Of a stretch of DNA of 64,000 nucleotides, positions 21,663 to 35,287 are shown one piece after another. Numbering within the stretch: the first letter of the stretch is position 1; each line of letters opens with the position of its first letter. Source of the stretch: Sclerotiophoma versabilis. Its lineage: Eukaryota > Ascomycota > Dothideomycetes > Pleosporales > Didymellaceae. Position numbers and translations under genes: made by a program. Location: contig JAAROD010000033.1 of the NCBI GenBank assembly GCA_012274445.1, positions 868,001 through 932,000 on the forward strand. The letters are read 5' to 3'. Below the pieces are notes generated by a model, which did not search any database, had not been told where the DNA came from, and was given only the letters and a program-made list of their open reading frames with translations.

Positions 21663-24600
21663 CTAGAACTGTGCGATAGCGACAGAGACAGCCTGTTCAT
21701 CCGAATGGCTGATGCTGATGTTGATGCTCTTAACACCAACACGCGTGGCCTCTTCTTGAGCGTGCCCGAAGAGCTGGAAAAGTGTTAGCACGTATGTGAT
21801 TGTCGTCTCTTCGAAGGAGCTTACCTGAACGACCGGCGCACCGGTCTCGTCGTTGCCAATCTCGATATCCTTCAGGGCAGCGCCGGCGCCCTTACCCTTC
21901 ACACCCAGGGACTTGAAGACAGCCTCCTTTGCCGACCACTTGCCTGTAAAGCTGGCCTGAGGATTGGCGGCCTTCTGGCAGTAAGCAATCTCCTTCTCGG
22001 TGAAGTTGCGCTCGATGAAGGTATCGTTCTCGATGTTGATAGCGCTGATACTCTCAACGTCGACGCCGACCTTCGTATTTGCCGAGGCAGTAGCCTTGGT
22101 CAATGTTTCGACCATCATTTGGGTCTCTTCAGCCTTCTTGTCCTTCTTAGGATCCGCAGCGAGCTTCTTTGGGTAGCTGTAAGTAGCGGTCTTCTTGTCC
22201 ATAGTGACACGGGCGCGGGGATTAAGGAAGACCTCCTGCATCTTGTCGTCCTCGTAGGGAGCCTTGTCCTTAGCGCGGAACATGGTGTTGTTGATAAGGC
22301 CATCATGGAAGTAGCGGTAGGCCTTCTTCTGGCGAGCTTCAACCTTCTGTTTGTAGGCAGCAAATTGATGGTGCTCAAGAGCGGCGTAGAGATACTTAGG
22401 ATGGATACCGATAGCCTGAGCACCCTTCTGACCGAAACCGAATGAGGTGACGGAGAAAGCCTTGATGCCATCGGTCTGGATCGACTGCGAGGGATAGACG
22501 ATGTAGTCGAACTGCTCCATGATCTTGTCCACATTATCCGCATTACGATTTCCAGGTACAAGACCTGAGTTGAGAACCTGCAGACAGCCGTTGAACATCC
22601 AGGCTCCAGCAGCACCCTTGGGGTGGCCAGTGAGGTACTTCTGGAAGATACCGAGCAATGCGTTACCCTTCTTACGGCCAAGGTGACGCATCTGTTCGCA
22701 GATGACGCTGGATTCGTTCTTGTCGTTGGCAACTGTAGATGTGCCGTGGAAAGAGGCAACGTCGAGGTCATCGATGGTAAGACCCCAAGTGGCAAGGGCA
22801 CCACGGAGAGGCGCAATGCGGGGGTCCTTCTTCCAGAAGTTGTTACCGAGGCTGTTGAGCGCATCCTTTTCTTGTCGCTGAGCCTCGAGCTCAATGTGGT
22901 TGGCACGCTCCTGGAGATACTCTGCCTCGTCGAACTCTTCAGATGCAGAGTCCTTGATGGCGGCGACTTCCTCTTGGAGGTATAGGATCTCAGACTCCTG
23001 CCACTGCTTGATCTGCTTGCGGCGAAGGTCCATCTGGCGCTTCCTGTACTTGATGTCGAGCAAAGGTGAGGGGAATTTGGAGGCCTGCTCACGAGCAGTA
23101 GTTAACACACCCTTACCAGGAGCAGGGACTGAACGACCAATCTTGTCGGTGGCAGTAGCTGTAAAGCCAAGGACACCATAGATGGGAAGACCCATGTCGA
23201 GAGCCAGCTTAGCATCCATAATGACCTGCATACCGCAACCTTGCGATTCCATGAATCCGTTACGGGTGGTGGTGGTGGGACGGGACATTTCCTTGGCTGT
23301 GCGACCGTGAGCGAACTCATCCTCAGCGTTGCTGGTAGCCTTCATGTTGGCGAATTCGTATGAGCCTTCCTCCTGGAAGTCATCAAAACCACCGACAAAG
23401 CAGACGCGAGCCTTGCCCTCGACAATGGTATCGTAACCGATGTCGATAGACTCGACAGCGGTAGCACAGGCACCCACAGGAGTCTTGATGGGTCCAGTGG
23501 AAGACATGAGCAACATGTTAACCCAGGCACTCATGGTGTTGATGAAAGACTCCTGGAGAATATCTTTCTGGACGGGCTTGTCGAGGAAGCGGTCCTTGTA
23601 CATTCCCCTCAGAGCAGTTGTACCACCAATACCGGAACCGACGCAGTTACCGACTTCCGACAGGTGGACATACTTGTAGAACTCGTAGGGATCGGTGATA
23701 CCGCTAGAGAGCAAACACTCTGCTGTCGATACGAGAACAAAGAGGGTGACAGGATCGACTTGAGAGATGATGTCTTCGGGGACACCGTACTTCTTCGCGT
23801 CCCAGCCGGTGGGAATCTGACCAGCCACAAGGCGATCGAAGCGAAGGGCCTTGGGGATGATGAGAGTAGCACCCTTCTTCATGCGAACAGTGTACTCGCC
23901 GGACTCCTCGATAGCGAAGATTTCGACCTTGTCTCCATGCTGACGCTTGAACTCCTCAGCTGTCTCCTTCGAAGCCTCAAAGGGGTCAAGGTCTTCCTCG
24001 ATCTGAATTTCCTGCATAAGCTGCTTCTTCTTGGGGTCATAGCCGTTGAAGAGTTCAGGCTCAATGAGACGGATACCGCTGTGCTCAAGAATGTACTTCT
24101 CGTACTTCGGCTTGACGTCCTTGTCGTCGACGGGTTCTCCAGTCTTGGCATCAACCCAGCCCGAGTAGCTCTTACCCTTGAGCGGGCCGTTGTGGTTCTT
24201 AATGAGACCCATGATCCAGGCCATCTCGACGGAACCCTCGATTGAGAACTCGCCATAAGCTTCCATCTCCCAGCGGGTCCTGGAGTTACCCCAAGGACCA
24301 ACTTCAGCAAAACCAGTAACAACGACAACCTTCTCAAGATCAACCATACCCTTGAGGTCCTCGTTCAAAGGCTTGACCTCAGAGTCCCAGTCAGGCAACT
24401 TGGGGAAGTCGAACTTCAAGTTGGCTCTTGGCTCAATCTTTGCCTTCTTGTACAAAGCCTCACTAGCCTCGCCGTTGACAACCTTGTTTTCAATGGCGTT
24501 CTCCTTGATAACGGCCCTGCGGACATCGCTTGTCTCGGTGAGCTCTTTACGGAGATCGGTCATGAGGTCCTTAAGGTTGGGGATGTACTGGAAGCCGCCG

Positions 24601-27351
24601 TTCAAGTCGGCCCAAACAGGCTCGACCTGGCAGAGATTGACGATTGCCGGCGCCATCAAACCAAGCAAATTGAAAGCCATCTCCTGCTGAGAAAAGGTGC
24701 GGACACCGTACTTCTCGATGCCCTCAGCAACGACGTTGTTCGCACCCATGAGACCAGTACCACGAGTCCAGCCAATGACAGCGCCGCAGATGGTGAGGTA
24801 GTTGCCCCAGCTTTCGGAGTGCCACCTTGAGAAGAGAGTCTCGAGGGACATCTTGGACTCAGAGTACAGACCGTCGTTACCGAAAGTACCGTGGTTGGGG
24901 GACAGAGGCAGGATGACCTGGGCTGGACGAGTTTCGTAGCCGAAGGTCTGCTTTTGTCTCTTAACGGCACCGAGCATACGGAGGAGGTTGGTCAACATGA
25001 TGCGGTGAGCAAGCTCGGACTTAGAGTCAATGCTATCAATCTCACGACCGTTCTCGGGGATGGCAGCAAATGGAACAATAAGATCAAGGTCCCAGCCCAA
25101 GCCCTTCTTGGGGTCGTAGATGTAGTCAACAAGAGCCTCAACATCCTGGTTGCTGCCTTGGTTGAATGGTACGACAATAAGTTGGGAGCCACGAGCACCG
25201 TAGCGGGTGTACATGGACTGGTAGTACTCAGTGACTTCACGAGAGAATCTGGAAGTGGTGACAACAACCTTGGCACCACCGCTTATCAGACCCTGCAGGA
25301 CCTGAGCACCGATGGAGCCAGCACCAGCACCGGTCATCAGAGCATACTTGCCCTGGAAGGTGACACCGTTGTTGGCGGCGTTCTCGAGGCAGTCGAGGTA
25401 GACACCAGTCAGCTTCTTGCTGTACTCCCAGCCATGGTCATCCTTCCTCTTCAGGTGGAGGAAAGGAATCGTCTCAACTTTGCCTTGCTTAGTAGAACCG
25501 TTGGCACGACTATTACGGCCGCGCTTTCCGTTCTTGCCATTCTCGTTTGGTATGATTTGTCCCTCATTCATAGAAAGCGAGCGAATGACGTTGCTATACA
25601 AGCTCTTGATCTGCAGCTGTGAGGATTTGGAAAGCTTGTGTTGCTGCTTGATAAGCTTGTAGATGCGCTGCAGGTCGTTTTGGACTTTTGTGCGGTTGCC
25701 ATACTCAGAGAGCTTGCCTCCTTCAGCCATCTCACGAACGTAGTGCTCCAGCTTGCGGACACTTGGGCGAGGTGCCTCCTCGTAATTCATGTTGCCACGG
25801 GCATCGATCTCAAGGTGAGGTGCGGTAGGGACGGCAACGTCTTTGTAGACAGGAGGCTCGTTGAGAACGTCACGGCAGTTGTCAATAAGCTGCTGACCGA
25901 GCTCCTTTGCGAGCTCGTAGGTCTCACCGCGCTCGGTTGGGCAGTGATCCATGTGGTACTGCATAAAGTCGAGGAGGAGAGGATTCGATCGGTTCATGAT
26001 CGCAATGCAGCGGCTGACAATTTCGCGATCAACGGCCTTGAGCTTACCAAAGATGATGTCGTAGTACATGGTAAGAGCGTCTTGACGCGCCCAGTTCCAG
26101 GACGAGTCGTAGACACGCGCTTTGAGGGGAGTGAACTGAGGCTCAATTCCAGAGGCGTAGAACTCGCCGTGCTCGGTTGTCCAGAGGTCCAGTTGCGCCT
26201 GGAGCGCAGACTGTGCCTTTGTCGCATCGACGAACGACTTGTCGCCAGCGCGCAAGTCGATTTTGAGGTATCTGGCAAACAGCTCCAGCTGCTGCTTGAA
26301 AAGCTGACGCTGATCCTTGGTAAGAGCATCGATAGCCGCAGGGTCCATCATCATGCCTCCACCAGCACCGCCGCCATCGCCGCTGGCGGTGGGAACAGAC
26401 AAACTGATGCCAGCAATTGACGCGTACTTGTTGGCTTGCTCGTCCAAAAATGCCTTGCCGTCATTCTCAGAGCCGAGACGTGCTGCTGGCTCGTTTGTAA
26501 TAGCGAGCAGCAAGACTCCGTCCTGTCGTCCTTGCGCAAGACCCCATCTTGTCTCCAAGTGCTTTCGCACCGCTGTGATGTTGAAGCCGCCAGGCATCTT
26601 GGATGATACCATACGGGCAATGAGGGACGAGGATTGCTTTCCAAGCTGACCATTGAAGGTAGCCTGCATCGAAGCGCCGAGCTCGTCGAGGGGGGTATCT
26701 TCGGGCTTCTCGGGGGTGGAACCGAATTCTTTACCCAAGTCTCCGAGAATTTCGTTCTGGAGTGTGGACTTGCCTGTGTGGTTTGTTAGCTCGGGTCCGT
26801 TTGAACGAGTTCAATTGCTCACCTCCGACCAAGTCCTTGATGGCTTTGCTCAGAGGAATGTCCATGAGGGGCTTCTTCAGCTTCTGAGCAACCAATGCCC
26901 GCAGGATGTCAGTCGCTGCAACTGGTGCATCCGGCACCTGAGCAGCCGGACCAGCGCTGGGAGCAGAGGCTGCAGCCACAGGAGCTGCCGCTGCTGCGGG
27001 CGCTGATGAAGCTGCCGCTGCTGGCGCGCCTCCGCTGGCAGCTGGTGCCGCCTCCGGCTCGTCCTCGACAGGGTCCACATCGTAGTAGATGTCTTTGGCG
27101 TCCTTGTTGTAGCACAGAATTTGACGCTGGACTGACAGCGCGGCATCGTGAGCTTCGTATTTGGAGGCCAGTGTGCGCTTGGCCATCACACCGAGTGTGT
27201 CTGCGGGACCAATTTCGACAATGCGCTCTGTGGTGTTCTCGCCGAGAACCACATCCTGCGTCTCAATCCACCTCACAGGCGAGGCGAATTGATATGCAAG
27301 CAGCTCGATGAGCAGCGTGTGCGAGAGTTCCTGCTCGACCTCGGGACGCAT
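21663..27351 (-). CDS. fas2: Fatty acid synthase subunit alpha (FAS2)
   Basis: Model complement(join(21663..26773,26823..27351)), 1879 residues; yeast Fas2 is 1887. The domains are all present in order. The N-terminus (EVEQELSHTLLIELLAYQFA) completes the malonyl/palmitoyl transferase made with the beta subunit. An Ala/Pro linker (about 110-140) precedes the acyl carrier protein, with the phosphopantetheine Ser about 179 in GGKSTLQNEI. The ketoreductase starts near 650 (LMTGAGAGSIGAQVLQ). The ketosynthase has its active Cys about 1279 in PVGACATAVES. The C-terminal phosphopantetheinyl transferase starts near 1745 (VGVDVESISAINI, later GKWSAKEAVFKSLG). The only intron (donor GTGAGC, acceptor CACACAG) splits the GG codon just before the pantetheinylated Ser. 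The enzyme acts in the cytosol as the alpha6-beta6 complex with FAS1, its divergent neighbour. Nothing looks damaged, and residue conservation points to the primary-metabolism synthase rather than a secondary-metabolite one. Confidence 0.97.
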
Positions 27352-28724
27352 GGTGCAGAGAATGCGTGGGGTGCAGGTGGGTGGTCGAGTCGGGGTGGGA
27401 GAGAAGCTACCAAAGCTCGCCGGAGCTCAATGGGTATCTCTAGTCTAGTACACGGCGAAGGGAGGGGTATAGTGTGTCTAAGGAAGGAACAGCAACGCTG
27501 GAGAGAAGGCGTGCTGGAATTAGGATGAAGATGGTGTTGCTCGGAAGCTTGGGGACGGGTGAGGCAAGTCCCCCAAGAGGCAAATTATTTGGAGAGGTGG
27601 GTTGGGTTGAGTGGACGGGTGCAGTAGGAACACAGCATCCAACGCATTGACTGTTTATCTCGTTCGAACGGAAGAGACTTTACTGGACGTGTCCTTTGGT
27701 CGTTGAGGATTTGTGCACCGGTCTAAAAGTCACGCATCCCTGCGGTCTAGCCGTCCATGCTCTGGCTCTCAACACAAATTTCGCCAGTCTTGCGAGAGAT
27801 AGTCACCAAAGGCGGTGGGTGTCGCGAAGCCAGTGCGGGCCAGGGTACACACCACGTCGGCCCACACCCGCCTCCAACACTGTGCTCAACAAGCTACGGC
27901 CCTTGAACGATGCGGGGGGCTCTTATCAGAGCACTGTTGGCGCACGTCAGCCTGAGGAACAGGCGCGTTGTTGGTCCGCTCGTACGCCCATCGCAGCTGC
28001 TGGAGGGATGCTTTGAGGGGTCCTTCCTTCCCCAACGCTTTGGCCGCAGAAGGCACACCCATGCAAGTGCCCTCACACCCCTGCCATGCTAGCGCGGGTC
28101 CAAAAAAGGGCCCGAGTTTGGAAGTCAACAGCTCGCCAGGACGCCGCGGATAATAGACACGCCATTCTGCGTTGCCCGGCATTTTCCTACATCCCCACCC
28201 GCCCAATTGACCCTTCCTTCCCCTCTGATTACTCCTCATATACCCTTTTGCAACTCTGCTGCCTGCTGCGGTGGACTTCTTGCACCCACACAGCACACCG
28301 CACACCGCAAGGGAGCTGCGAGCACTAGCAGTCCGGACGAAATCCCGAGCACACCAGGTTGATTAGTTTCTACCTGCGCAAATAGGTACGCATTGGGTCT
28401 TTGTTGCGAAGAGGCGACGTTGTGAGAAATCTCTCTCGATCGTGGTCATCTTTGATAGCTCTTTCCTGGAGCTTAAGCGCACCTGCCACCGAAAACTGAA
28501 TGAAAGCTCACCCCTCAACTCAGACGCACCTTCCTGTGCACATCGTTCCTTCCATATATCTGTAATTTAGCCTGGAATCGTCTTTTAGAGGTATGCACCA
28601 TTCCCATCTTAATGCTCTTTGACACAACCGACATCGCCGCACCAGCGAGCCCCTCTCGCCAAAATCCAGAATGACCAGGCTAATGCGAGCTCGATACAGC
28701 TTTTCAGGCGCCAAACCACTCATC
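27352..28724. promoter_or_regulatory. Shared divergent promoter of FAS2 and FAS1
   Basis: These 1.37 kb separate the two start codons and should hold both promoters. The FAS1 side is pyrimidine-rich and has a direct repeat (ACACCGC twice near 28290). I found no certain copy of a named fatty-acid response element in the spacer. Joint control of both subunits from this region is inferred from the arrangement. Confidence 0.6.
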
Positions 28725-31700
28725 ATGTACGGATCAGGCCAGCAGACCGGCATCTCCACGCCGCGCTCTGCAGCAAATCTGCGCCCGCTCATCCTCACCC
28801 ACGGCTCGCTCGAGTACACCCTCCTCATCCCGACCGCCCTGCACTTCAATGCCCAGCAATTGAGGGACACCTTCAAGCAGACGCTCCCCGAACCTACAGA
28901 TGAACTCGCACAGGATGACGAACCCTCATCAGTCGTCGAGCTGGTTGCACGCTACCTCGGCTTCATTGCTAAGGAGGTAGAGGAGGGTGAGGATCCTGAC
29001 TCTTTTGAGGAGGTCCTCAAGCTGGTCCTCACTGAGTTCGAGCGCGCCTTCCTTCGGGGCAACGAGGTGCATGCGCTGGCCGCAACTCTGCCAGGCATTA
29101 CTGCGAAGAAGCTGGAGACAGTACGGTCATACTACGCAGCTCGCGCTGCCGTCGAAAGGCCCATCAAGCACCACGAGTCAGCTCTCTTCCGTGAGGCTTC
29201 GGACGAGAATGCCTTCATCTATGCCGTTTTGGGCGGTCAAGGCAACATTGAGGAGTACTTCGATGAACTCCGAGAAATTTACAGCACATACCCCTCGTTT
29301 GTGGAGGACTTCATTGCGGCTGAGGCACAACATCTGTTGACGCTGTCGCGGGATCCCCGTGCAGAGAAGCTCTACTCGAAGGGCTTGGATGTTATGCGCT
29401 GGTTGAATAACCGTGAAGCTCAGCCTGACATCGATTACCTCGTTTCAGCGCCTGTCAGCTTGCCGTTAATCGGTCTCACACAGCTCGCGCACTACGTCGT
29501 TACCTGCAGAGTGCTAGGTAGCCACCCTGGCCACATCCGCAGCCGTTTTGCCGGTGTCACTGGTCACTCTCAGGGTGTTGTCACAGCTGCCGCAATCGCG
29601 GAAGCGAAGAACTGGGAGACCTTTGAGAGATCTGCTAAGAAGGCGATTGAGATCCTTTTTTGGATCGGTACACGGAGTCAGCAGGCCTTCCCCAGGACTT
29701 CTCTTGCGCCCAACGTCCTGCAAGACTCGATCGACAACAGCGAGGGTACCCCAACCCCCATGCTTTCGATCCGCGACTTGTCTCGCAAGGCTGTCCAGGA
29801 TCACATTGACGCAACAAACGCACATTTGCCCCAAGACAGGCACATCGCCATCTCGCTAGTCAACAGCGCCCGCAACTTTGTCGTCACAGGTCCACCGATT
29901 TCCCTCTATGGTCTTAACCTTCGTCTTCGTAAGGTCAAGGCTCCTACTGGTCTCGACCAGACAAGGATACCCTTCACCGAGCGCAAGGTTCGCTTCGTCA
30001 ACCGCTTCCTCCCCATCACCGCGCCCTTCCACAGCCCGTACCTTGCCGAAGCGACGAAACAGCTCGAGGATGACCTCAAGGATATCAAGATCGCTGCGAG
30101 CGACCTTGGTGTGCCTATGTTTAGTACACACACCGGCAAGGACATCCGTGAAGATGGGTCTGACAACATCGTCCCCGCCCTCGTCCGGATGATCACCAGC
30201 GAACCAGTTGAGTGGGAAAAGGCTACCGTCTTCCCTAAGGCTACACACATCCTTGACTTCGGTCCTGGTGGCATTTCGGGTCTTGGTGTGCTCACTAACC
30301 GTAACAAGGAAGGAACTGGCGTTCGCGTCATCCTGGCTGGAGCAATTGACGGCCAGAATGTCGAGGTCGGCTACAAGCCAGAGATCTTTGATCGTGACTT
30401 CGACCATGCCGTCACTTATGCCGTCGACTGGGTGAAGGAGCACGGACCGAAGCTCGTCAAGACATCTAGCGGCAAGACATACGTTGACACCAAGATGAGC
30501 CGAGTGCTTGGCTTGCCTCCTGTCATGGTTGCTGGTATGACGCCTTGCACTGTTCCTTGGGACTTTGTCGCAGCCACCATGAATGCTGGCTACGAAATTG
30601 AGCTTGCTGGTGGAGGCTACTACAACGAAAAGACCATGACTGAGGCCATCACAAAGGTTGAGAAGAACATTCCCGCAGGTCGCGGTATTACCATCAATCT
30701 GATTTACGTCAACCCCCGTGCTATGGGCTGGCAGATCCCGCTTCTGGCTAAGCTTAGGGCCGACGGTGTTCCCATTGAGGGTTTGACCATCGGCGCTGGT
30801 GTGCCTTCCATCGAAGTTGCCAACGAATACATCGAGACCCTGGGAATTAAGCACATTGCCTTCAAGCCTGGTTCCGTTGAGGCTATCCAGGCGACCATCA
30901 ACATTGCCAAGGCGAACCCTACTTTCCCGGTTCTGCTTCAGTGGACTGGAGGTCGTGGTGGTGGTCACCACTCCTTCGAAGATTTCCACCAGCCCATTCT
31001 CCAGATGTACGGCCGCCTTCGCAAGTGCGAGAACCTTATCCTCGTTGCCGGTTCCGGTTTCGGTGGTGCGGAGGATACATACCCCTACCTTACTGGTAGC
31101 TGGTCGACCAAGTTTGGATACCCTCCCATGCCTTACGATGGGTGTTTGTTCGGTAGTCGTGTGATGACTGCCAAGGAAGCACACACTTCTCCATCGGCCA
31201 AGCAGGCCATTGTCGACGCCCCCGGTCTTGACGACGCTGACTGGGAGAAGACTTACAAGGGCCCTGCTGGTGGTGTCATTACTGTCCGTTCTGAGATGGG
31301 TGAGCCGATTCACAAGCTCGCCACTCGCGGTGTTATCTTCTGGCACGAGATGGACCAGAAGATCTTTGCTTTGGACAAGGCCAAGCGTATCCCCGAGCTT
31401 AAAAAGATGCGCGAATACATCATCAAGAAGCTCAACGAGGATTTCCAGAAGGTCTGGTTCGGCAGAAACAAGAAGGGCGAGTCTGTCGACCTTGAAGACA
31501 TGACATACTCTGAGGTCATCCAACGCATGGTAGATCTCATGTACGTCAAGCACCAGTCTCGCTGGATTGACCAGAGTTTGAAGCGTCTCACTGGTGACTT
31601 CATTCGCCGAGTTGAAGAGCGTTTCAGCAAGTCGGGCGGCGAGTCGATCATCCAGAGCTATGATGAGCTCAATGATCCGTTCCCAACGCTTGAGCAGGTC

Positions 31701-34700
31701 TTCAAGACGTACCCAGAGGCCGATCAGCAGTTGATCAACGCTCAAGATGTTCAGCACTTTTTGCTCCTCTGCCAGCGCCGTGGACAAAAGCCGGTGCCCT
31801 TCGTTCCTTGCCTTGATCACACATTTGAGTTTTTCTTCAAGAAGGACTCACTGTGGCAGTCTGAGGACATCGAAGCCGTTGTTGACCAGGATGTCGGCAG
31901 GACTTGTATCCTGCAGGGCCCTATGGCCGTCAAGTACTCCACTAAGGTCGACGAGCCGATTAAAGAGATTCTTGACGGTGTTCACGAGGGCCACATCAAG
32001 TTTTTGTTGCGTGACGTCTACAGCGACGATGAGTCCAAGGTCCCAATTGTCGAGTACTTCGGCAGCAAGCTCCTCGCGGCTTCAGAAGGACTGGAAGTTG
32101 ATGGCCTTACCGTATCCCAGCTCGAAAACAAGACTGTCTATCGTCTGTCGCCTGCGCCGAACGCAACCATGCCTAAGGTTCAGTCTTGGCTGCAACTTCT
32201 TGCTGGTAACACATACTCGTGGAGACACGCCTTCTTCACTACCGATGTGTTCGTGCAGGGTCAGCGTTTCCAGACCAATCCAACAGGCAGGATCTTTGCT
32301 CCTATTCCTGGCATGACCGTGGAGATTGCCAACCCCAATGACCCCAGTAAGACTTCGATCACGGTTAAGGAACTGCACCATGGCGCAAAGTATGTCAAGA
32401 CTGTCGACGTTAGCTTCAAGGACAACGAGATCCTGCTCAACATGTACGAGGAGCGTACGGCCCTTGGATCTGCTGTTGCCCTTCCTTTCCGCTTCACCTA
32501 CCGACCTGACATCGGCTATGCGCCTATTCACGAAGTCATGGAGGCTCGCAACGACCGCATCAAGGATTTCTACTACAAGATCTGGTTTGGTGACGAGGCC
32601 TGTCCCTTCGATGCTTCAGTCACCTCCCGCTTCGATGGTGGCCGTGCTACGGTCACTAGCGAAGCTATCAACGACTTTGTCCACGCAGTTGGCAACACCG
32701 GTGAGGCGTTTGTCGACCGACCTGGCAAGGAAGTCTTCGCTCCTATGGATTTCGCCATTGTTGTTGGCTGGAAGGCAATCACCAAGCCCATCTTCCCTCG
32801 TGCGATTGACGGTGACCTGCTCAAGCTAGTACATCTCTCTAACGGCTTCCGCATGCTACCTGGTGCAGAGCCTCTGAAGAAGGGTGATGTCCTTGACACC
32901 ACTGCTCAGATCAACGCCGTCATCAACCAGGAGTCCGGTAAAATGGTCGAGGTCTGTGGCACAATCACACGTAATGGCAAAGCTGTCATGGAGGTTACCA
33001 GTCAGTTCTTGTACCGCGGTGCATATAGCGACTTCGAGAACACTTTTCAGAGGAAGACTGAGAAGCCTATGCAGTTGCCATTGGCCACTAGCAAGGATGT
33101 CGCTATCCTGCGGTCAAAGGAGTGGTTCAACTTCGAGGAGCCCGAGATTGACCTTCTAGGCAAGACTTTGGTCTTCAAGCTTGAGACTTTCCAGAAGTAC
33201 AAGAACAAGACAATCTTCTCCGAAGTCGAGACCATTGGAGAGGTTCTGCTTGAGCTCCCAACTAAGGAGATCATCCAGATCGCATCCGTCAACTACCAGT
33301 CTGGAACTGCTCATGGCAACCCTGTGATCGACTACCTGGAGCGTAATGGTTCCACAATCGACCAGCCAGTCCACTTCGAAAACCCCATTCCTCTGCACGG
33401 CAAGGCTCCATTGACACTGAGGGCACCAGCATCCAACGAGAACTACGCTCGCGTATCCGGCGACTACAACCCCATTCACGTCTCCCGTGTCTTCGCCAGC
33501 TATGCCAATCTGCCTGGTACAATCACTCACGGTATGTACTCCAGTGCTGCCGTAAGGAGCCTGGTCGAGACTTGGGCTGCTGAGAACAACGTCGGCCGCG
33601 TGAGGAGCTACCATGTCAACCTCGTCGGTATGGTCCTTCCCGACGATATGCTCGATGTCAAGCTCCAGCACGTTGGTATGGTCTCCGGTCGCAAGATCAT
33701 CAAGATCGAGGTCAGCAACCAAGAGACTGAAGACAAGGTCCTTCTCGGTGAGGCCGAGGTCGAGCAACCCACGACATCCTATGTTTTTACCGGTCAAGGT
33801 TCGCAAGAACAGGGTATGGGTATGGATCTGTACAACAGCAGTCCTGTTGCTAAGGAGGTCTGGGACCGTGCCGACAAGCACTTCATGGACAACTACGGTA
33901 TGTTTTTAACATCAGCCATTGATTAAACTTTTACTAACCCATTGCAGGTTTCGCAATTACCAATATCGTCAAGAACAACCCGAAGGAGCTTACCATTCAC
34001 TTCGGTGGTCCTCGTGGAAAGGCTATTCGTCAAAACTACATCTCGATGACCTTCGAGACTGTCAGCGCTGACGGCTCTATTAAGTCTGAGAAGATTTTCA
34101 AGGAGATCGACGAAAACACAACTTCGTACACCTACCGATCGCCTACTGGTCTGCTGTCGGCGACCCAATTTACCCAGCCGGCCCTTACCCTTATGGAGAA
34201 GGCCTCATTCGAAGACATGCGCTCCAAGGGTCTCGTCCAGCGCGACAGCACTTTCGCTGGTCACTCTCTCGGAGAGTACAGTGCGCTTGCTGCGCTCGCC
34301 GAGGTCATGCCTATTGAAAGCTTGGTTTCTGTTGTGTTCTACCGTGGTCTCACTATGCAGGTCGCCGTCGAGCGTGATGAGACCGGTCGTTCAAACTACT
34401 CCATGTGCGCTGTCAATCCCAGCAGGATCTCGAAGACCTTCAACGAACAGGCTCTTCAATACGTTGTTGAGAACATCGCGGAGACAACTGGCTGGCTCCT
34501 CGAAATTGTCAACTACAACATCGCCAACATGCAGTACGTCGCTGCTGGTGACCTCCGAGCTCTTGACACCCTTACTGGTGTGACAAACTACCTCAAGCAG
34601 CAGAAGATTGACATCCAGTCTCTGATGCAGAGCTTGTCAATGGAGGATGTCAAAGCTCACTTGGTTGAGATCATCAAGGGCTGTGCCGAACAGACCGAGG

Positions 34701-35023
34701 CCAAACCCAAACCTCTCGATCTTCAGCGTGGTTTTGCTACCATCCCGCTTAAGGGCATCGATGTGCCATTCCACAGCACTTTCTTGCGCTCTGGTGTCAA
34801 GCCCTTCCGAAGCTTCTTGCTCAAGAAGATCCACAAGACATCAATTGACCCGTCCAAGCTTGTCGGGAAATACATACCCAATGTCACTGCGAGACCGTTC
34901 GCTTTGACCAAGGAGTACTTCGAGGATGTGTACAAGCTCACAAATTCACCTAAGATTGGCAACATTCTTGCTAATTGGGAGAAGTACGAGGAGAAGGAGG
35001 AGGAGACTACTGCCTCCGCATAG
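28725..35023 (+). CDS. fas1: Fatty acid synthase subunit beta (FAS1)
   Basis: Model join(28725..33897,33948..35023), 2082 residues, the usual size. I chose the ATG at 28725 (MYGSGQQTGISTPRS), the conserved start of filamentous fungal FAS1; an in-frame ATG at 28671 would add 18 residues. Domain order is acetyltransferase (active Ser about 280 in TGHSQGVV), enoyl reductase (from about 600, VMVAGMTPCTVPWDF; FMN/NADPH loop GGRGGGHHSFEDF), dehydratase (hot-dog motif SGDYNPIHVSRVFA near 1580), and malonyl/palmitoyl transferase (active Ser about 1830 in AGHSLGEYSAL). The single intron (33898-33947; GTATGT...CTAAC...TTGCAG) splits a Gly codon near residue 1725. The C-terminus is Glu-rich. The product pairs with FAS2 to make long-chain acyl-CoA in the cytosol. 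A 654-codon antisense frame inside it is a codon-bias shadow. Confidence 0.97.
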
Positions 35024-35287
35024 AGTCGTTAAGATAAGATATCATGAATTGGGCGTTTCATAGGCCGTTTGCTTAGACTTGTGATATCCGGTGGGAATAT
35101 GAGCGGTCTTTCGTAGAGATGCTAGATGTGCAAGTTGTAGTACAATATATTAATGAACTTTTAGTCTTTGATTTGTTGGTATGTCGTCGTTGTCATGTCG
35201 ATTCCTGAATCGATCTGTGACTTCGACTCTTATCACGCCATAGTCATGCTCCCATAGAAACCCCTGTCGGGTCTAGCCTATCAGGCC

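Noticed and set aside
25638..26420. 260-codon plus-strand frame inside FAS2, with similar ones at 23664-24245 and 24891-25622
   Set aside because: Shadows of the highly biased FAS2 coding sequence on the other strand.
29856..31820. 654-codon open frame antisense to FAS1
   Set aside because: It mirrors the FAS1 coding frame; absence of stops follows from the strong third-position bias of FAS1. Product has no domain and the sense gene is certain.
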